The notes beneath the pieces are model-generated. The model ran no database searches, had not been told where the DNA came from, and saw only the letters and a list, made by a program, of their open reading frames with translations. Both the position numbers and the translations under genes were made by a program. Shown piece after piece: positions 30,841 to 42,401 of a stretch of DNA of 64,000 nucleotides (positions within the stretch are counted from its first letter, which is position 1; every line of letters begins with the position of its first letter). The DNA is from Emiliania huxleyi CCMP1516 (taxonomy: Eukaryota > Haptophyta > Isochrysidales > Noelaerhabdaceae). The DNA is taken from positions 388,679 to 452,678 of the forward strand of contig NW_005198611.1 of the NCBI RefSeq assembly GCF_000372725.1, in the 5' to 3' direction.

Positions 30841-33800
30841 ATGTCGGAAGAGCGCGTCCATCCTGACGAGAACGTGAGCGCCGAGAGTGTCGAGTTTGCC
30901 ATCTCGCTCAACGAGCGGCCGTCTATGCTCGAACGCGTTGAGCAGCGCAGCCGTCAGTTTCGGCCAGGGCAGCGGTTCCACCACGACGCCCATGGACCTG
31001 GCACAGTCGTCGCAGCCGACCCGAAAAGCGGCGTTACCATCAATTTTGACAACGGAGAGGCCCACCAGTACAATCTTGCTTCGCAGCGAAAGCTCAAGCC
31101 CATCCTCAAAGATTCTCACACGTACAGCGCAGAGAACCTGTTTGACCTCATGGATAGCGACAGTTCAGGCTTCTTAGACAAGGACGAGTTTTGCTACATG
31201 CACAACATGGCCCTCGAGAGCCACCTGGCTCACGCTGCTGAGGTGGCAGAAGCAAATCGCACTGCGGCAGAGGCACAAAAGCGCGCGTCATACCTCAAAG
31301 CGGTGGCTGCACCCCAGCCCTGCCCCTTGTCGCTGCGCCCCAGCCCTGCCCCTTGGCTTTCAAAGCGCCTCCCTGCAGTGCGCAGCAGCGGTGACAGTGA
31401 TGCCTACCCTCCCCCACCCGCCATATTCTCAGTCTCGTTACAGTACGTTCACATCGCAGGCGCTAACTTTGGCCACGCTGACACTGTTCTTGCTCCTCGG
31501 CGGTGTCACTGGCCTCACAACGCTGGTAGTTCACGTGTACAAGGACACCAAGGCTGAAGGATCCACCTTCGTTAGCTTGTCTGGCAAAGTGATGCAAGTG
31601 TCCCCGGCCGAGACCGCTGTCCCCCTTCTCGCCGCGCCCGTGCTCGACTGGACTCAGCTCGAAGGCGTGCGAGGCATCACCGCAACGTACCAGGACCCGA
31701 GGAGAGGCCGCGTGACGGCGGGGCTCTTGATCGACGGCGTCCAGTGGCACAACCACACCGCCACCGCCTTCAGCATCCAATCTGGGTTTGCCACCGAGCT
31801 GCGCGTGTGGAACGGCGAGGTCTCCCTCCTCCTGGCCGACGGCAACGAGGTCGAGCTGTGCGCTGCGGTTGTCCGCTGCTCGTCGCTGACCGTCAACGAC
31901 GCCCTCGAAGCCGAGAGCAAGCTGGAAGAAGCGTATGCCGCCCTCGAGGCTGCCGGCTATGACGCAGCGCGCCGGCGGCGGCTCGATGACTCGTGCGATG
32001 CGCCGCCGTCACCCCCTCCACCACCACCCTGCCAGAGTTGGTGCGAAAACAACTCGAACGACTGGGATGCAAAGTGCAGCTGGGTGAACAACTGTGCGGG
32101 CTGCGACGAATGCTACTCACCGCCGAGTCCGCCACCGCCGAGCCCGCCCTCGCCGCCCTCAACGCCGCCACTACCACCGCCCTCGCTGCCCTCACCGCCA
32201 ATGCCTCCGCCGCCGCCCTCGCCTCCTCCTCCGCCCTCGCCCCCGCCGCCCCCGCCCCAAGCTGTGGGATGTTTGGATGACGACGACCCCGAGACGTGCT
32301 TGTGCACCGCAAACGTTGAGGCTGCCTGCGCCTACGACGGAAGCGACGCCTGGTACGAAGAGAGCTTTGGTGGCAGCGTCCATCACACCAACTCAGCAGG
32401 TGCGAAGGCGGTTCGGCGAAACATTGTGGCCGGAGGGTGCCCCAACCATGAGTGGTACCCGGTCAACCTCAACTGCGCTGGCGGGCAGAGCTACTCGGCC
32501 CACGGACTCTCACCTAAACCCCGCCCTCCCCGAGCGCGTCTCTTCACACCGCCCTTCTGTGAACAGGTCAGCATCCCTGCTTACCCCTTCTTCAACGGTG
32601 CCTCGTACGAGGACGCCCTCGCCGCAGCCACCGACTTGTCAGAGCAGGGAGGAGACGTGGGGCTCACCCTGAACGGGGTGGCGATATACACGGCTTGGGC
32701 AGGCTCGTACGACTATGATGGGGACGGGGACATTGACGAGGATGATGTGATGAGCGAGACTTCGAACGCCGTCACTGCGGAGGGTGAGACGTTCGATCGG
32801 TGTGGAGGCCACTCGAGCGGATCGTCAGCCGGATTCCAGTACCACTACCACATCCCGCCGACGTGTTTGTTGGCGCAGCTGGGCCAGTACATCGGGCAGC
32901 ACAGCCCCCAGGTGGGTTGGATGTACGATGGCTTTCCCGTGTACGGTCCCTTTGGCCCAGATGGGGTGCAGATGATCAAATGTGGCCAGACGGGCGCTCA
33001 TGAAGTGTACTGCCTGGACGCGTGCAAGTGCGCCCTCCCCTGCCCTTTACTCGTTTCCTCTTACCTCGGCGTTCTCTCACCCGACCTATGTGCGCACCTC
33101 AGTGGCTACTACTCTGATGACGAGAGCATCGACGTCTTCAAATACCGCTACTACATGAGCGGAAACACCACTGACCAGGCTAGCCTTCGCGCGAGCCCCC
33201 TGCCCACGAGCGACCCCGTTGAGAGCTCCTTCTTTCCGTTTACGCCCCTCTGCTCGCTCGGCTGCAAGCCCTCGGGGGCCAATCAAAACAACTGGGAAGG
33301 AGGCGTCGCCAGTTGGCTCCCCGTCTGTGACACGTCGGCGTCTGTCGCCGCATACACCCGCACCAGCGTCGATCTCGACAGCTCCACACCAAGCGACGAG
33401 GGCGGCCTCCGTTCAGGCGTCGTAGACACATACATCGCGGGAGCAAATTCGATCAACAACGCGTCGGGCACAGTCGCACCGATCTACTCGACGTCTTTCC
33501 CCAACGTGCTCCTCTTTCAGCCGGACGATATGTACCAAGCCTACTCAGACCACTGGCACTCTCCAGCTGACCCTGGCTTCGACTTGCCCACCACCTCCTA
33601 CGAGGCAACGTATCAAATCGACAGGATCGGCTTGGAGGGAGCGACCTTCACCCGCGCGTACTCGGCGAGCGGCCTGTGCGCGCCGTCGCGCGTCGCACTC
33701 CTGACGGGTAGATACGCCAGCCGCGGCGAGCATGCCATCGGCAAGACCGCCAGCAACTACGCGGACACGCACACGCGAGTCACCGTCCCCTACAGTAAGC

Positions 33801-36112
33801 TCACGGGCGCAGACAGCTCGCACAACTTGGCAGCTGGGCTGGGTAGTGTCGGCTTTCGGACAGGCGCTTTTGGGAAGTGGCACATTGCCGCGGAAGCTGA
33901 CCTGAATGCGATGGGCTGCGAGTACAGCAGCACTGAGTATGAGTGCGACTATGCCATCGCGCAGCAAGTGGTGCAGCAGGCGGGATTCGATGTCGCCGAA
34001 GCCATCTTCATCGCAAACCTCAACAACTGTGGCACGACCTGCAGCGACTCCTTCTCGCACAACATGGAGTGGCTCACGTTCGAAGCCATCACATTCATGG
34101 CGGACGCTTTGGACGCATCGCAACCTTTCTTCGCCTACGTCAACCCTACGGTGCCGCACGGCTCCGACGCCGCAAACTCGCTCACGACCTGGAACGACGG
34201 TCCGTACTTCTGCGCGGCTACTCCAGCGGGCACGATCACCGACGACTGGGCTCAGGCCTGCGACGGCTCCATGACCGCTACCGCCGACTTCTCGTCCCTG
34301 TGCTCCACCTGCACCATGGCGACCCGCAACACAATCTGGAGCTCCTCATCGGGGTCCTGCAGCGGCACGAGCGATCGCTCGTTGTGCTCGGGCATTAACT
34401 GGGTCGACGAGTCCCTTGGCGCCATGTACGACTTTCTGGACGAGAGGGCTGCGCTCGACGCCACAATGATCATGGTGTTTAGTGACAACGGCCACGCCAA
34501 GGCGACGGTCTACGAGTGGGGCGTGCGCACGCTCCTCCACGTGCGCTATCCAGATGGCGGGATCGCCGCCGGTACCACAGTGAACGAGCTCGTCTCAACC
34601 ATCGACATCGTTCCGACCATCTTCGACTTCATCGGCCTAAGCGGCACGTATGACACGAACGGCGTCTCTTGGAAGGCGATTGCGGACGGGAGCACCACCT
34701 CACTAGACAGGACCGAGATCATTGCGGAGGTTGCGCATGACATCGCCGTCATCCGACACGACATCAAGCTCATCTTCCAGGACTCTACGAACGCCAACTG
34801 GATCGCTACGTCGGGCATCTACAGCGAATACGATCACTGGCACACCGAGTTCCAACTGTACAACCTCACCGTGGATGAGGGCGAGACGACCAATCTGGCG
34901 GACTCTGATACCGACTCGCTCTCGACCCTTCAGGCGCTGCTGGAGTCGCACCTCGTGGCGGTGGCGACGAACGACGGCTGCTGCAGCGTTCCGATGTCCC
35001 TCTCCGCGACGTCGGGATCGAGCGAGATCACCACCTTCTACGACTGCGGCGCGCTGAGCGAGTACGCTCCAGAGTACTTTGGCTCGAAGATTGACGCCTC
35101 CGACTGCACCGCCACGGTCGAGGGGACCGAGTGCGCCGTCAAGTGCGCAACAGGGTGGGACGATGACGGCGACTATGGCGTGCAGGACACCGACGCCGTC
35201 GAGTGCGTTGGTGGCGTTTGGACGAGTGCGTCCGGTTGGGCGCTCACGTGCCTGCACTTTGACCACAGCCACTCGTACAGCGTGACGGCGGGCGCGACCG
35301 TCTCGGGCTCCACGATCGCGGTCGACTTCACCGCCGCTGACGGCACCGAGTACACGTCGCAGAACAAGTACTTGCAGACACATTGCGGCGACTGCGATGA
35401 GGCTGGCCTCCTCGACGTCGCCGGCGAGATGTGCTGGACGCAAGTCTCGGGGTGCGTCGGCTTTGTCTACTTCAGCGGCGCTGCGACGCCGTTCGTGATG
35501 TTCAAAAGCGATGCGACCACTTCGGAGACGTACACCTCGATCGTGTGGTACCAGTTTGATCAGTCGTCGCTGATGTACTGCGACATCTTCAGCGATGCGG
35601 TGGGCGGCGGGGTCGACACGAGCGCGTGCACAGGCCACCTCCTCAGGACGGAATGCGCCGTCACCTGCCTCAGCGGGTACGACCAAGACGGCGACTACAC
35701 AACCAACGGTGACACCGATGCAGCGACGTGCGCTTTCGACGGGTCGTGGGTGAGCGCCTCGGGCTGGACGCTGAGCTCTGCATGCTCGCTCATCGACTAC
35801 ATGGCAAGCTACACCACGCACCAGTCGTACAAGGTCAACGGGAACGGCCTGGCCTTGTACTTCACCAAGTCGGGGGCGAGCACGAGCACGTACAGCAACT
35901 ACTACTACCAGTCCTACTGCGGCGACGACTGTCCCTCCGAGAGCGCCTTCCTCAACGTGGCCGGCGAGCTGTGCTCCGCGGAGGATGACTGCGCCGCACT
36001 CACCTACTACAGCGCTGGCGACGATCCGTACGTCATCTTCAAGAAGGTGGCCACGCTGACATTGGCATCGTCGGAATGGGCTGTGATTGAGAAGGCGTCG
36101 ACGGCGCGCTGA
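30841..36112 (+). CDS. EF-hand / transmembrane / YHYH / sulfatase fusion protein
   Basis: ATG 30841, stop 36110-36112. The N-terminal cytosolic part has an EF-hand (DLMDSDSSGFLDKDEF, 31145-31192). An intron near 31300-31376 joins this to the large frame, which starts with one TM segment (LATLTLFLLLGGVTGLTTL, about 31465-31520), so most of the protein is probably luminal or extracellular (type II). Then: Pro-rich hinge (PPSPPPPSPPS, 32110-32260); a YHYH domain (FQYHYHIPPTC, VGWMYDGFPVYGPFG, 32835-32960); a sulfatase domain with the signature LCAPSRVALLTGR (33678-33712), whose Cys would become formylglycine; FSDNGHAKA near 34480; then Cys-rich sushi-like repeats (ECAVKCATGWDDDGDYG and ECAVTCLSGYDQDGDY). 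Introns 32498-32566 (GC-AG, ends TGTGAACAG) and about 33022-33102 are supported by frame. Predicted role: Ca-responsive hydrolysis of sulfate esters at the cell surface. Confidence 0.75.
32498..32566 (+). other. 69-nt GC-AG intron with CTCTTCACA...GTGAACAG 3' module
   Basis: Joins QSYS to VSIPAYPFFNGASYED. TTCAC and GTGAA form a short inverted repeat around the last 25 nt. The frame through the intron happens to be open. Confidence 0.5.
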
Positions 36113-36507
36113 GCTGCGAGCGTGGAGCCATCGGATCGCAACATCCGCGACATCTGCGCGCGGGGTGAGGTTAAACCACACGCGACCAGCACTTGGACAC
36201 ATCGGCCCCCAGGTCAGACCCTTCTACTGACTATACTCTGTTGAACAGACTGTCAGACGACAGTATATGCTCGCACACACCTGGAGCCTCTGGGACCACG
36301 GCAGGAGCGCCAGGACAGGACTGTGGACTCAGGAGACTCAGGGTCCGTATGATGGCGGGTAGCGCGGTAGGAAAAGTCAATACAGCAAGAGGCGGAGGTG
36401 CGCATGCAAAACACATGGCGGCGGGGAGACATACACGGGGTCTGTGCACGAGAGAGCAGGCAACGGGAGGCGCGATCACTCTCCCGGGCAAGGCACGCGG
36501 CGCCCAG
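36113..36507. other. Convergent intergenic region
   Basis: 3' flanks of two convergent genes. AT-richer near 36220-36260; no repeat or frame worth reporting. Confidence 0.4.
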
Positions 36508-38020
36508 TCACGACAGCTCCGAAAAGTGATGCTGCGTGCCGTTGGAGGGGCTGCCGAAGCCGTGCGACACGCGGCGCGGCATCGGCAGCGCGCCGCCGAG
36601 CGGGTTAGGCACCTTGAGCGCGTCGGCAAAGACGGCGGCTGCCTTGGAGAAGCCCTCAGACCGCTTGACGAGGTCGTCGAGCGCGCGCTGCGACTGCGTC
36701 TTGTGGCTCACGAGGCTCTCGGCGGCGTCCTTGGCCGACGCCTTGATCGTGCGCAGCGCGGCCTGCGCCTGCGAGAGCTGGGCCTTGAGGTCGGCCTGCT
36801 GCTCCTGCAGCGCGAGCAGCTGCTCGGCCGTCCCCGCCCCCTTCCCACCCACCGCCTGCAGCTGCTCCTGCTGCGAGCCCAGCCTCGCCTCTAGCCTCCG
36901 CACCGCGTCGCTGACCGCGTCGACGTCTGTCGACAGGCTGCCTACCGCCGCCTCCTGCTGCCGCAGCGCGCGCTCGTGCGCCGCGCCGCGAGAGTCCGCC
37001 TCCTCCGCTGCCTCGGCCAGCTTGCCGCCGAGCGCCTCGTCGCCCGCCTTGGACTCGCGTGTGAGCGAGTCGACCGTCTCCACCAGCAGGGAGATGGCGT
37101 CGCGGTGTCGCGCCAGCTCGCGCGCCGACCCCTCCTGCGCCTCTGCGAGCCGCTCGCCCGCCGCCTGCTCCCGCTTCTGCTGCTCCTCCTGCGCCGCCGC
37201 GCGCTCCGCCTGGCCCTTGGCCTGCAGCGCCTCGACCGAGGAGTGGACGGTGCGCAGCCCGTGCGTCAGCCTCTCGATCTGCGTGTTGGCCTCGGTCGCC
37301 AGTCGCGCGAGGTGGACGGACTCGTCCCGCCGCGTGCCATTCTCGGCGGCGAGCGCCTTGCAGGACGCCTCGACTGCCCCGCTTCGCTCTGCAAACCGCT
37401 CCTGCAGCGCGTCGATCGCCTGCTGCTGCGCGCTGCTGCTGCTCGCGGCGTCCGCCTCGCGGCGCGCGGCGGCGGAGGCGTGCGATGCGGCGAGCTCGAG
37501 CAGCTGCTTGCGCGTCTCCTTGGACTCCGCCTCGAGCCTGGCCACCGAGTCTTTGACCTGCGAGAAGGAGGTCTGCATCCACTCGGTGTCCCGCTTGCGC
37601 GCCTCGGCGATGAGCTCGACGGCGCTGCGAGGGAGCGGGCGGCGGGTGGAGGTGAGCCGGCGCGGTGCCAGGGCGTGTCGGCGGCGGGCAGGAGAGGTGG
37701 AGCTGCAGTGCGTGAGAGGCCCACCTGTCGGTCTGCGACTTTGCGAGGTCGACTGCACGCGCCACCTCGTCGCGCAGCGCGGCGCACTCGCCGCGTAGAG
37801 AGACCAGCTCCTCGTCGACCACGCTCGACAGCGCGCCGATCGACCGCTTGATCCGCGTGATCTCTGCCTTGAGGAAGTCAAAGACGTTCTGGCTCTCTCG
37901 CTCGAGCGCCAGCTGTTCGCGCGCGGTGTGCTCGAGCCGACGCACGGCCTCCTTGACGCGCTGGAACTCGGTCAGCTTGGCGGACCTCGACCACGACGCC
38001 TCGGTCGGGGCGGCGTACAT
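36508..38020 (-). CDS. Long coiled-coil protein, uncharacterised
   Basis: ATG 38020 (MYAAPTEASWSRSAKLTEFQ), stop TGA 36510-36508. One GT-AG intron (about 37631-37725: donor CGACAG/GTGGGCC, acceptor CCCTCGCAG) joins DEVARAVDLAKSQTDR to AVELIAEARKRDTEWM. The protein is about 470 aa, almost all heptad-rich helix (VRRLEHTAREQLALERES, LVETVDSLTRESKAGDEA, VRRLEARLGSQQEQLQA), with a short non-helical tail (GALPMPRRVSHGFGSPSNG). No catalytic motif. Such proteins usually serve cytoskeletal, flagellar or tethering roles; the sequence does not say which. Head to head with the GT14 gene. Confidence 0.7.
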
Positions 38021-38355
38021 GTATTAAGATGTCGGGGCAAGCTCACCGGCAGCGCGCGCACGACACCGCTCTCGCCCGGCCCCCGAGGCGGCGGTTGGAG
38101 GAAACCGCACGCATTTTTTTTATTAAGTTCCTCCAAGCTTCTTCTTCGACGGCCGCGACGGAGCAGCGATGTGATCGCAGCGAGACACGAGGAGCGTGGG
38201 GAGGACGAGGAGGAGGCGGGGAAAAGGCAACGGCGGTGGAGGAGGCGGAGGCGAGGCGGCGCGAGCGGCGCGGCGGAAAATTATAAATGAAAACGGACAT
38301 AATTCTTTTTGCTCTTGCGACGGAGCGGCGCGGAAGGACAACCAAACGCTGTCGG
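38021..38355. promoter_or_regulatory. Divergent promoter with AATTCTTTTTG at 38301
   Basis: The motif lies 45 nt upstream of ATG 38356, in AT-rich sequence (TTATAAATGAAAACGG). A T run (CGCATTTTTTTTATTAAG, 38110-38127) lies on the side of the minus-strand gene. Confidence 0.45.
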
Positions 38356-40953
38356 ATGGATGGCTCTCCCTTCCAGGTCCACGACTACACCGGCCACCCG
38401 CTCGACCCAAACGCCTCCCTCTCCAGGCTGTGCAACAGCGCCGCCCAGCGGCGGCTGCGGCGGCAGTCGCAGCTGCCTGAGTTCTTCATCGACCCGCTCT
38501 CGCCACTGCCGCTCGCGGACGCCGTGCGGTCCGGTCCGGCGGTCCGCTACGTGTACCTGCTGCTCGCGAGCCGGCCGTACGCCCACGAGACCATCAACCG
38601 CAACGTGCACGCGCTGCAGGTGCCGGGCGCGCTCGAGGCGGCCTCGCGCGGCTCGAGAGAGTCGAACCTTTTTCTGGTGCACATCGACGCCAAGATGGAG
38701 GCTGGCGCGGCGGAGGCGCTGCGCGCGGCCGTCTCGTCGCGCCCCGACGTCTACTTTGTCCGCCGGCGGCGCCACGTCGTGTGGGCGGGCTGGTCCATGA
38801 TGCTCGTCCTGCTCGACGCGATCCACTCGCTGCTGCGCCGCCTGCTGCGGTCTAACGGCCGTAGATGCCACGGCAGCAACCCGCACCCAGCAGCACGTGC
38901 ACACAACAGCCGCCGCCGCCGCTTCAGCCGCCGCATCGCCAGCAGACTCGCAGCGACCCTGCCACCTGCAACCGCCGCGCTGCAAGCAGCGCCGCAGAGC
39001 GTGCACACGAGGGAGCGAGGCACGACCGGTCACACAATCATCGGAGCGGCCATGCGAGCTGCAAGCACGCCACCGCCGGCCGCGCCGCAGACGCGCACGC
39101 GGGAGGGCGGCGGCCTCACGCCCTCCCCGCGGCCGCTCGCAGGTTCGAGTACCTGATCAACCTCGGCGACGCGGACCTGACCGTCCGCACGCATGGGGAG
39201 ATTGCAAGCTTCTTCGGCGCCTTCCCCGGCCGCTCCATCCTCAGCGTCGTCGAGAGCAAGCGCGACCCGCGGAGGTACAAGATGCACGCCGGATTCCGCG
39301 GCTACTGCTGGGTCGAGTGCGACGAAGGCGCCGCTGGCGGCTCGTGACGGCAAACTGTGACAGCGCCTCTTCACACCGGCAGCTGCGCCCAGGCGCCGCC
39401 TTCCTGGTGACTCGTCCCGACGGCAAGCTGCCGGAGGCCAAGCAGGTGATCGGAAAGAGCAAGTGCTGCTGGTCGCGCACGCCACCCATCCTGTACGCCG
39501 CGCTGCCGCTGCAGTGCGCCACCAACCTAGATGGGGAGTCTGGATCCACATCTCCCCATATCTCCCCATATCTCCCCATATCTCCCCATATCTCCCCACA
39601 TCTCGAGCCTAGATGGGGAGTCCGGATCCACATCTCCCCATATCTCCCCATATCTCCCCATATCTCGAGCCTAGATGGGGAGTCCGGATCCACATCTCCC
39701 CATATCTCCCCATATCTCCCCATATCTCGAGCCTAGATGGGGAGTCCGGATCCGCGCATTCAAGTTAGCACTCTCGAGCCGACGCGTACTCAGCTGCATT
39801 CCGCTGTACTCGCTGTACTCCGCTGCATTCGTAGTGTATATGGTGTCTCGTGCTTTGCACTCAATTTCAGTGCACGCTGCAGGTGCGCCAACCGTGACAC
39901 GCCGCCCGTCGTGCACGGCGAGCAGCCTGTTGGTGTTCACAGCTGCTCTCTAGAGCCAGGAGCTGTCAATACTCACTAGGCTCGCAGTGGGCCTCGCTCC
40001 ACTTCTCCCTCGTGCGGCACCTCGCAGAGCACCGCACCGCACGCCGCGCGACGGCGGCGATGGAGAACACGCTGCTAATAATGAGTAGTTAATGAATAGT
40101 TAATTCGTTATTAATTAGGCGGCGATGGAGAACACGCTGCTGCCCGACGAGGCGCTGCTGCAGACGGCAGCGACCCTTGGCGCAGCGCCGCCACCATCGC
40201 CCTGACGAATCCGTTGACGGGTCCGAGTGAGTGAGTTAGGTTGCGATCAACTCGCCGATGCGCCGCACCGTCATCCCGTCGCACTTGCGCTTCATCGAGT
40301 GGCCGCAGATGCACGGCGACGCAAACAAGTATTGGGCGACGGTCGGGCCGCAGTTCCATGGCGGCCCGATGGTGCTGAACGCGTCGCTCGCGAAAAAGGC
40401 GTTCCGCTCCTCCTCTATGTTTGCGCGCAAGTTCGACGTGGCCCTCTACCCCGACGCGCTGGCCGCGTGGGACCGCTGGATGGCTGCCAAGCTGCTCTCG
40501 CGCGGTGCTGCCACCGCACAGCCGCCGATCGCCAGCCACCTCCTCCCTGGCGACCCGACTCTCTCCAAGGGGCTTCCGCCGCCGACGGAGCACGAGACGG
40601 ACGCACCGCTCGCCGCGCCGCCGCCCGAGCCGGAGGAGGAGGAGGAGGTTACGCCGCCGCTGTCGCCGCGGGGCGCAGCGCGCTCGCCGCCCGGGCAGCA
40701 AGCCGCGGACCGACCGGCGGCGGCGGCGGCGGGCGGCGAGGGAGCGGCCGATTCAGAGCTCGCGACGCGTTTGCCGCGCTCTGGGCCGGACCAGCCGGCG
40801 AGGTGGGGCGGCGCTTGGCTGGCGGCGGCGTTGGGTGTCGCAGCCGTCGCAGCCGTTTTTTGCCGGCGTCGGTCGGCACAGTTGGCACAGCTCCGCGCCG
40901 CCAAGGTGGCGCGGGCGTTTGGAGCGCAACCGCGATCCACGAAGATTGTATGA
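38356..40953 (+). CDS. GT14-family glycosyltransferase (xylosyltransferase / core-2 branching type)
   Basis: ATG 38356 (MDGSPFQVHDYTGHPLDP). Core motifs in order: VRYVYLLLASRPYAHETI, NLFLVHIDAKMEAGA, VYFVRRRRHVVWAGWSMM, EYLINLGDADLTVRTHGEI, YKMHAGFRGYCWVECDEG, then after intron 39328-39392 AAFLVTRPDGKLPEAKQVI, SQWASLHFSLVRHLAEH, MENTLLPDEALLQT, VIPSHLRFIEWPQMHG, ANKYWATVGPQFHGGPMVL. These match the GT14 order (DxD-like DAD, GSQW, final FIxW). The C-terminus has a Pro-rich stretch and a TM anchor (WLAAALGVAAVAAVFC) before the stop at 40953, unlike the usual N-terminal Golgi anchor. The splice around the decamer repeat (39520-39960) is unresolved. Intron 40054-40118 is introner-like. Likely Golgi glycan synthesis. 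Confidence 0.75.
39328..39392 (+). repeat. 65-nt GC-AG intron with weak start duplication
   Basis: Starts GCGCCGCTGG and the next exon starts GCGCCGCCTT. It contains the CTCTTCACA element 17-25 nt before AG. Joins CDEG to AAFLVTRP. Confidence 0.5.
39538..39745 (+). repeat. ATATCTCCCC decamer arrays alternating with copies of a 27-bp segment
   Basis: Three decamer blocks (5, 3 and 3 units) alternate with four copies of CCTAGATGGGGAGTCYGGAT. The same decamer occurs inside the cold-shock gene at 3580-3684. Both arrays lie at exon/intron boundaries and interleave with duplicated exon-like sequence. Confidence 0.85.
40054..40118 (+). repeat. 65-nt introner-like intron (GC-AG, AT-rich filler)
   Basis: GCGGCGATGGAGAACACGCT starts both the intron and the next exon (40119). 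The filler AGTTAATGAATAGTTAATTC is AT-rich. Splicing leaves ARRATAAMENTLLPDEAL in frame. Confidence 0.75.
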
Positions 40954-40969
40954 GTGAGCCCTCTCTTGT

Positions 40970-40972
<3 letters not shown>

Positions 40973-41043
<71 letters not shown>
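40973..41043 (+). repeat. (CA)n(GA)n compound microsatellite
   Basis: About 20 CA units followed directly by about 14 GA units, 20 bp after the GT14 stop codon, in its 3'UTR. Confidence 0.95.
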
Positions 41044-41047
<4 letters not shown>

Positions 41048-41282
41048 GTGTACGTCGCCCCAGTGTGAGATAAAAAGCATTTAAAGAACGCCGGTTCGCC
41101 GCTCCGCCAGTGGCAGTGTTTTCTAGTTTGTGAGGCGCAGGCTGCGACCTGCGTCGTGCGTTGGCACGCGCCACCGTAGCAAGAGAGCATGCGTGCCAGT
41201 TACGTGGCAGTCCGGCAAAGGCGCTGGGCTGGACCTGGAGAGTGGCATTCACACTCGTAGTGTCCATATTTAAGAGCCGGAC

Positions 41283-42401
41283 TTACTGCTTACTCGCCCG
41301 ACCGCGAGGGCGCGGCGTAATGCGCCGCCGGGGTGAGGGCAGTGGACTCAGCGACGGCCCTGGCGCGGCGACGTGTGAAGCGGGAACTTTGGTCGATTGC
41401 GCCGCACCTCGCCTTCTACGCCGGGCTGCTTCAAGCGGATCCACACATTCGCCCATCTCCCACCGTCCGGCCTGCTTCTTGTCGAAGCCCGTGGTCCGCA
41501 CATGGAGGCCTGCGCGCCTCAGGTGCATCTCGAGCAGGCCCTCTGCAAAGATGCCGTGCTCAACGCCTGGCCGGTCCCCGAGTGCCGCGCTCAGCTCGGC
41601 CATGCTCATGTTTGAGTAGATGCCACGTTGCAGCGCGGCATGGAACGCGACTAGCCGGTGCATCGCGCCAAGCGTCCCCGCCGCGATCGTGTCATCGATA
41701 AACCCTGGGTGCTTGCGGGAGCGCGGCAGCACAATGGTGGTGGTGTTCAGCCTGATGTAGTCCAATGACGCGTTCAAGCAGCCGCGTACTCGCAGGCCCC
41801 ACTGCCCTGGAGCCGCCTCCACAAACTGCCACGTGGAGCAGGGTTGCATGTCGGGGCGCACCAGCAACGCAACCTCCGGCGCGTCGGCCGCCGTCAGCGC
41901 CGCTACTCGCCGCCGGAGGCGGTACTGTGAGCCGAGCCGCTCTAGCAGGCCGTGTCCGAGAAGCTTTTGCTTGCCTCGTGTGCCTTCGAATCGATGCGGC
42001 GGCAGCTTCACCTCCTCCTCGCGGAATGGTCCGATCTGCAGCGCCCTGAGTGCCGCCCCTCCGCGTCGCCATGTCGCGTTGACGCTGCACGAGGAGTGCC
42101 GGCGCAGCTCGTCACCATTTGTCGCGTGGTGAGGTAAATTCTTCTCCTCGACATGCGTCAGGGTCGGGGCGGCCCGCTCTAGATGGCTCACTGTGCCACA
42201 GTCCGAGACTGCGTACGTCGAGAGGTAGATGCCGACTCCGTGAGGACCGCTGGGAGCAACCACGTGTTGAAGCATGGCCCTCACCGAGTTCCGGTCGCAG
42301 CCTCGCATAGTTCCAGAGACCAGTATTGCAACTCGAATCCCTCTGCGCGGGGCTGGCGCCCACGACGTGGTGAGCTCGCCGGGCTGGGAGCATGCGGCCA
42401 T
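41283..42401 (-). CDS. Glycosyltransferase-like protein, uncharacterised
   Basis: Intronless frame from ATG 42401 (MAACSQPGELTTSWAPAPRR) to TAA at 41285-41283, 372 aa. Early beta-strand motif RVAILVSGTMRGCDRNSV resembles the SGxxR start of small glycosyltransferase-like proteins. Then IYLSTYAVSDCGTVSHLE, LLVRPDMQPCSTW (a possible acidic metal/nucleotide-sugar site, RPD), IRLNTTTIVLPRSRKHP, GFIDDTIAAGTLGAMHRLV and HGIFAEGLLEMHLRRAG, the usual order of a GT-A-like fold ending. The frame stays open upstream to 42746 without another ATG, so an upstream exon with a signal anchor is possible. Exact family not recognised. Confidence 0.5.
   Translation of the reverse strand: MAACSQPGELTTSWAPAPRRGIRVAILVSGTMRGCDRNSVRAMLQHVVAPSGPHGVGIYLSTYAVSDCGTVSHLERAAPTLTHVEEKNLPHHATNGDELRRHSSCSVNATWRRGGAALRALQIGPFREEEVKLPPHRFEGTRGKQKLLGHGLLERLGSQYRLRRRVAALTAADAPEVALLVRPDMQPCSTWQFVEAAPGQWGLRVRGCLNASLDYIRLNTTTIVLPRSRKHPGFIDDTIAAGTLGAMHRLVAFHAALQRGIYSNMSMAELSAALGDRPGVEHGIFAEGLLEMHLRRAGLHVRTTGFDKKQAGRWEMGECVDPLEAARRRRRGAAQSTKVPASHVAAPGPSLSPLPSPRRRITPRPRGRASKQ

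Noticed and set aside
34703-36202. 499-codon minus-strand ORF
   Set aside because: Antisense of the sulfatase gene, whose frame has intact domain signatures; the antisense protein has none.
36536-37798. 420-codon plus-strand ORF over the coiled-coil gene
   Set aside because: Ser/Ala/Arg-rich antisense; the minus frame has proper heptads, a start and a splice site.
39538-39745. Possible CRISPR-like array (repeats with spacers)
   Set aside because: The alternating segments are copies of each other, not unique spacers, and the array lies within a eukaryotic gene.
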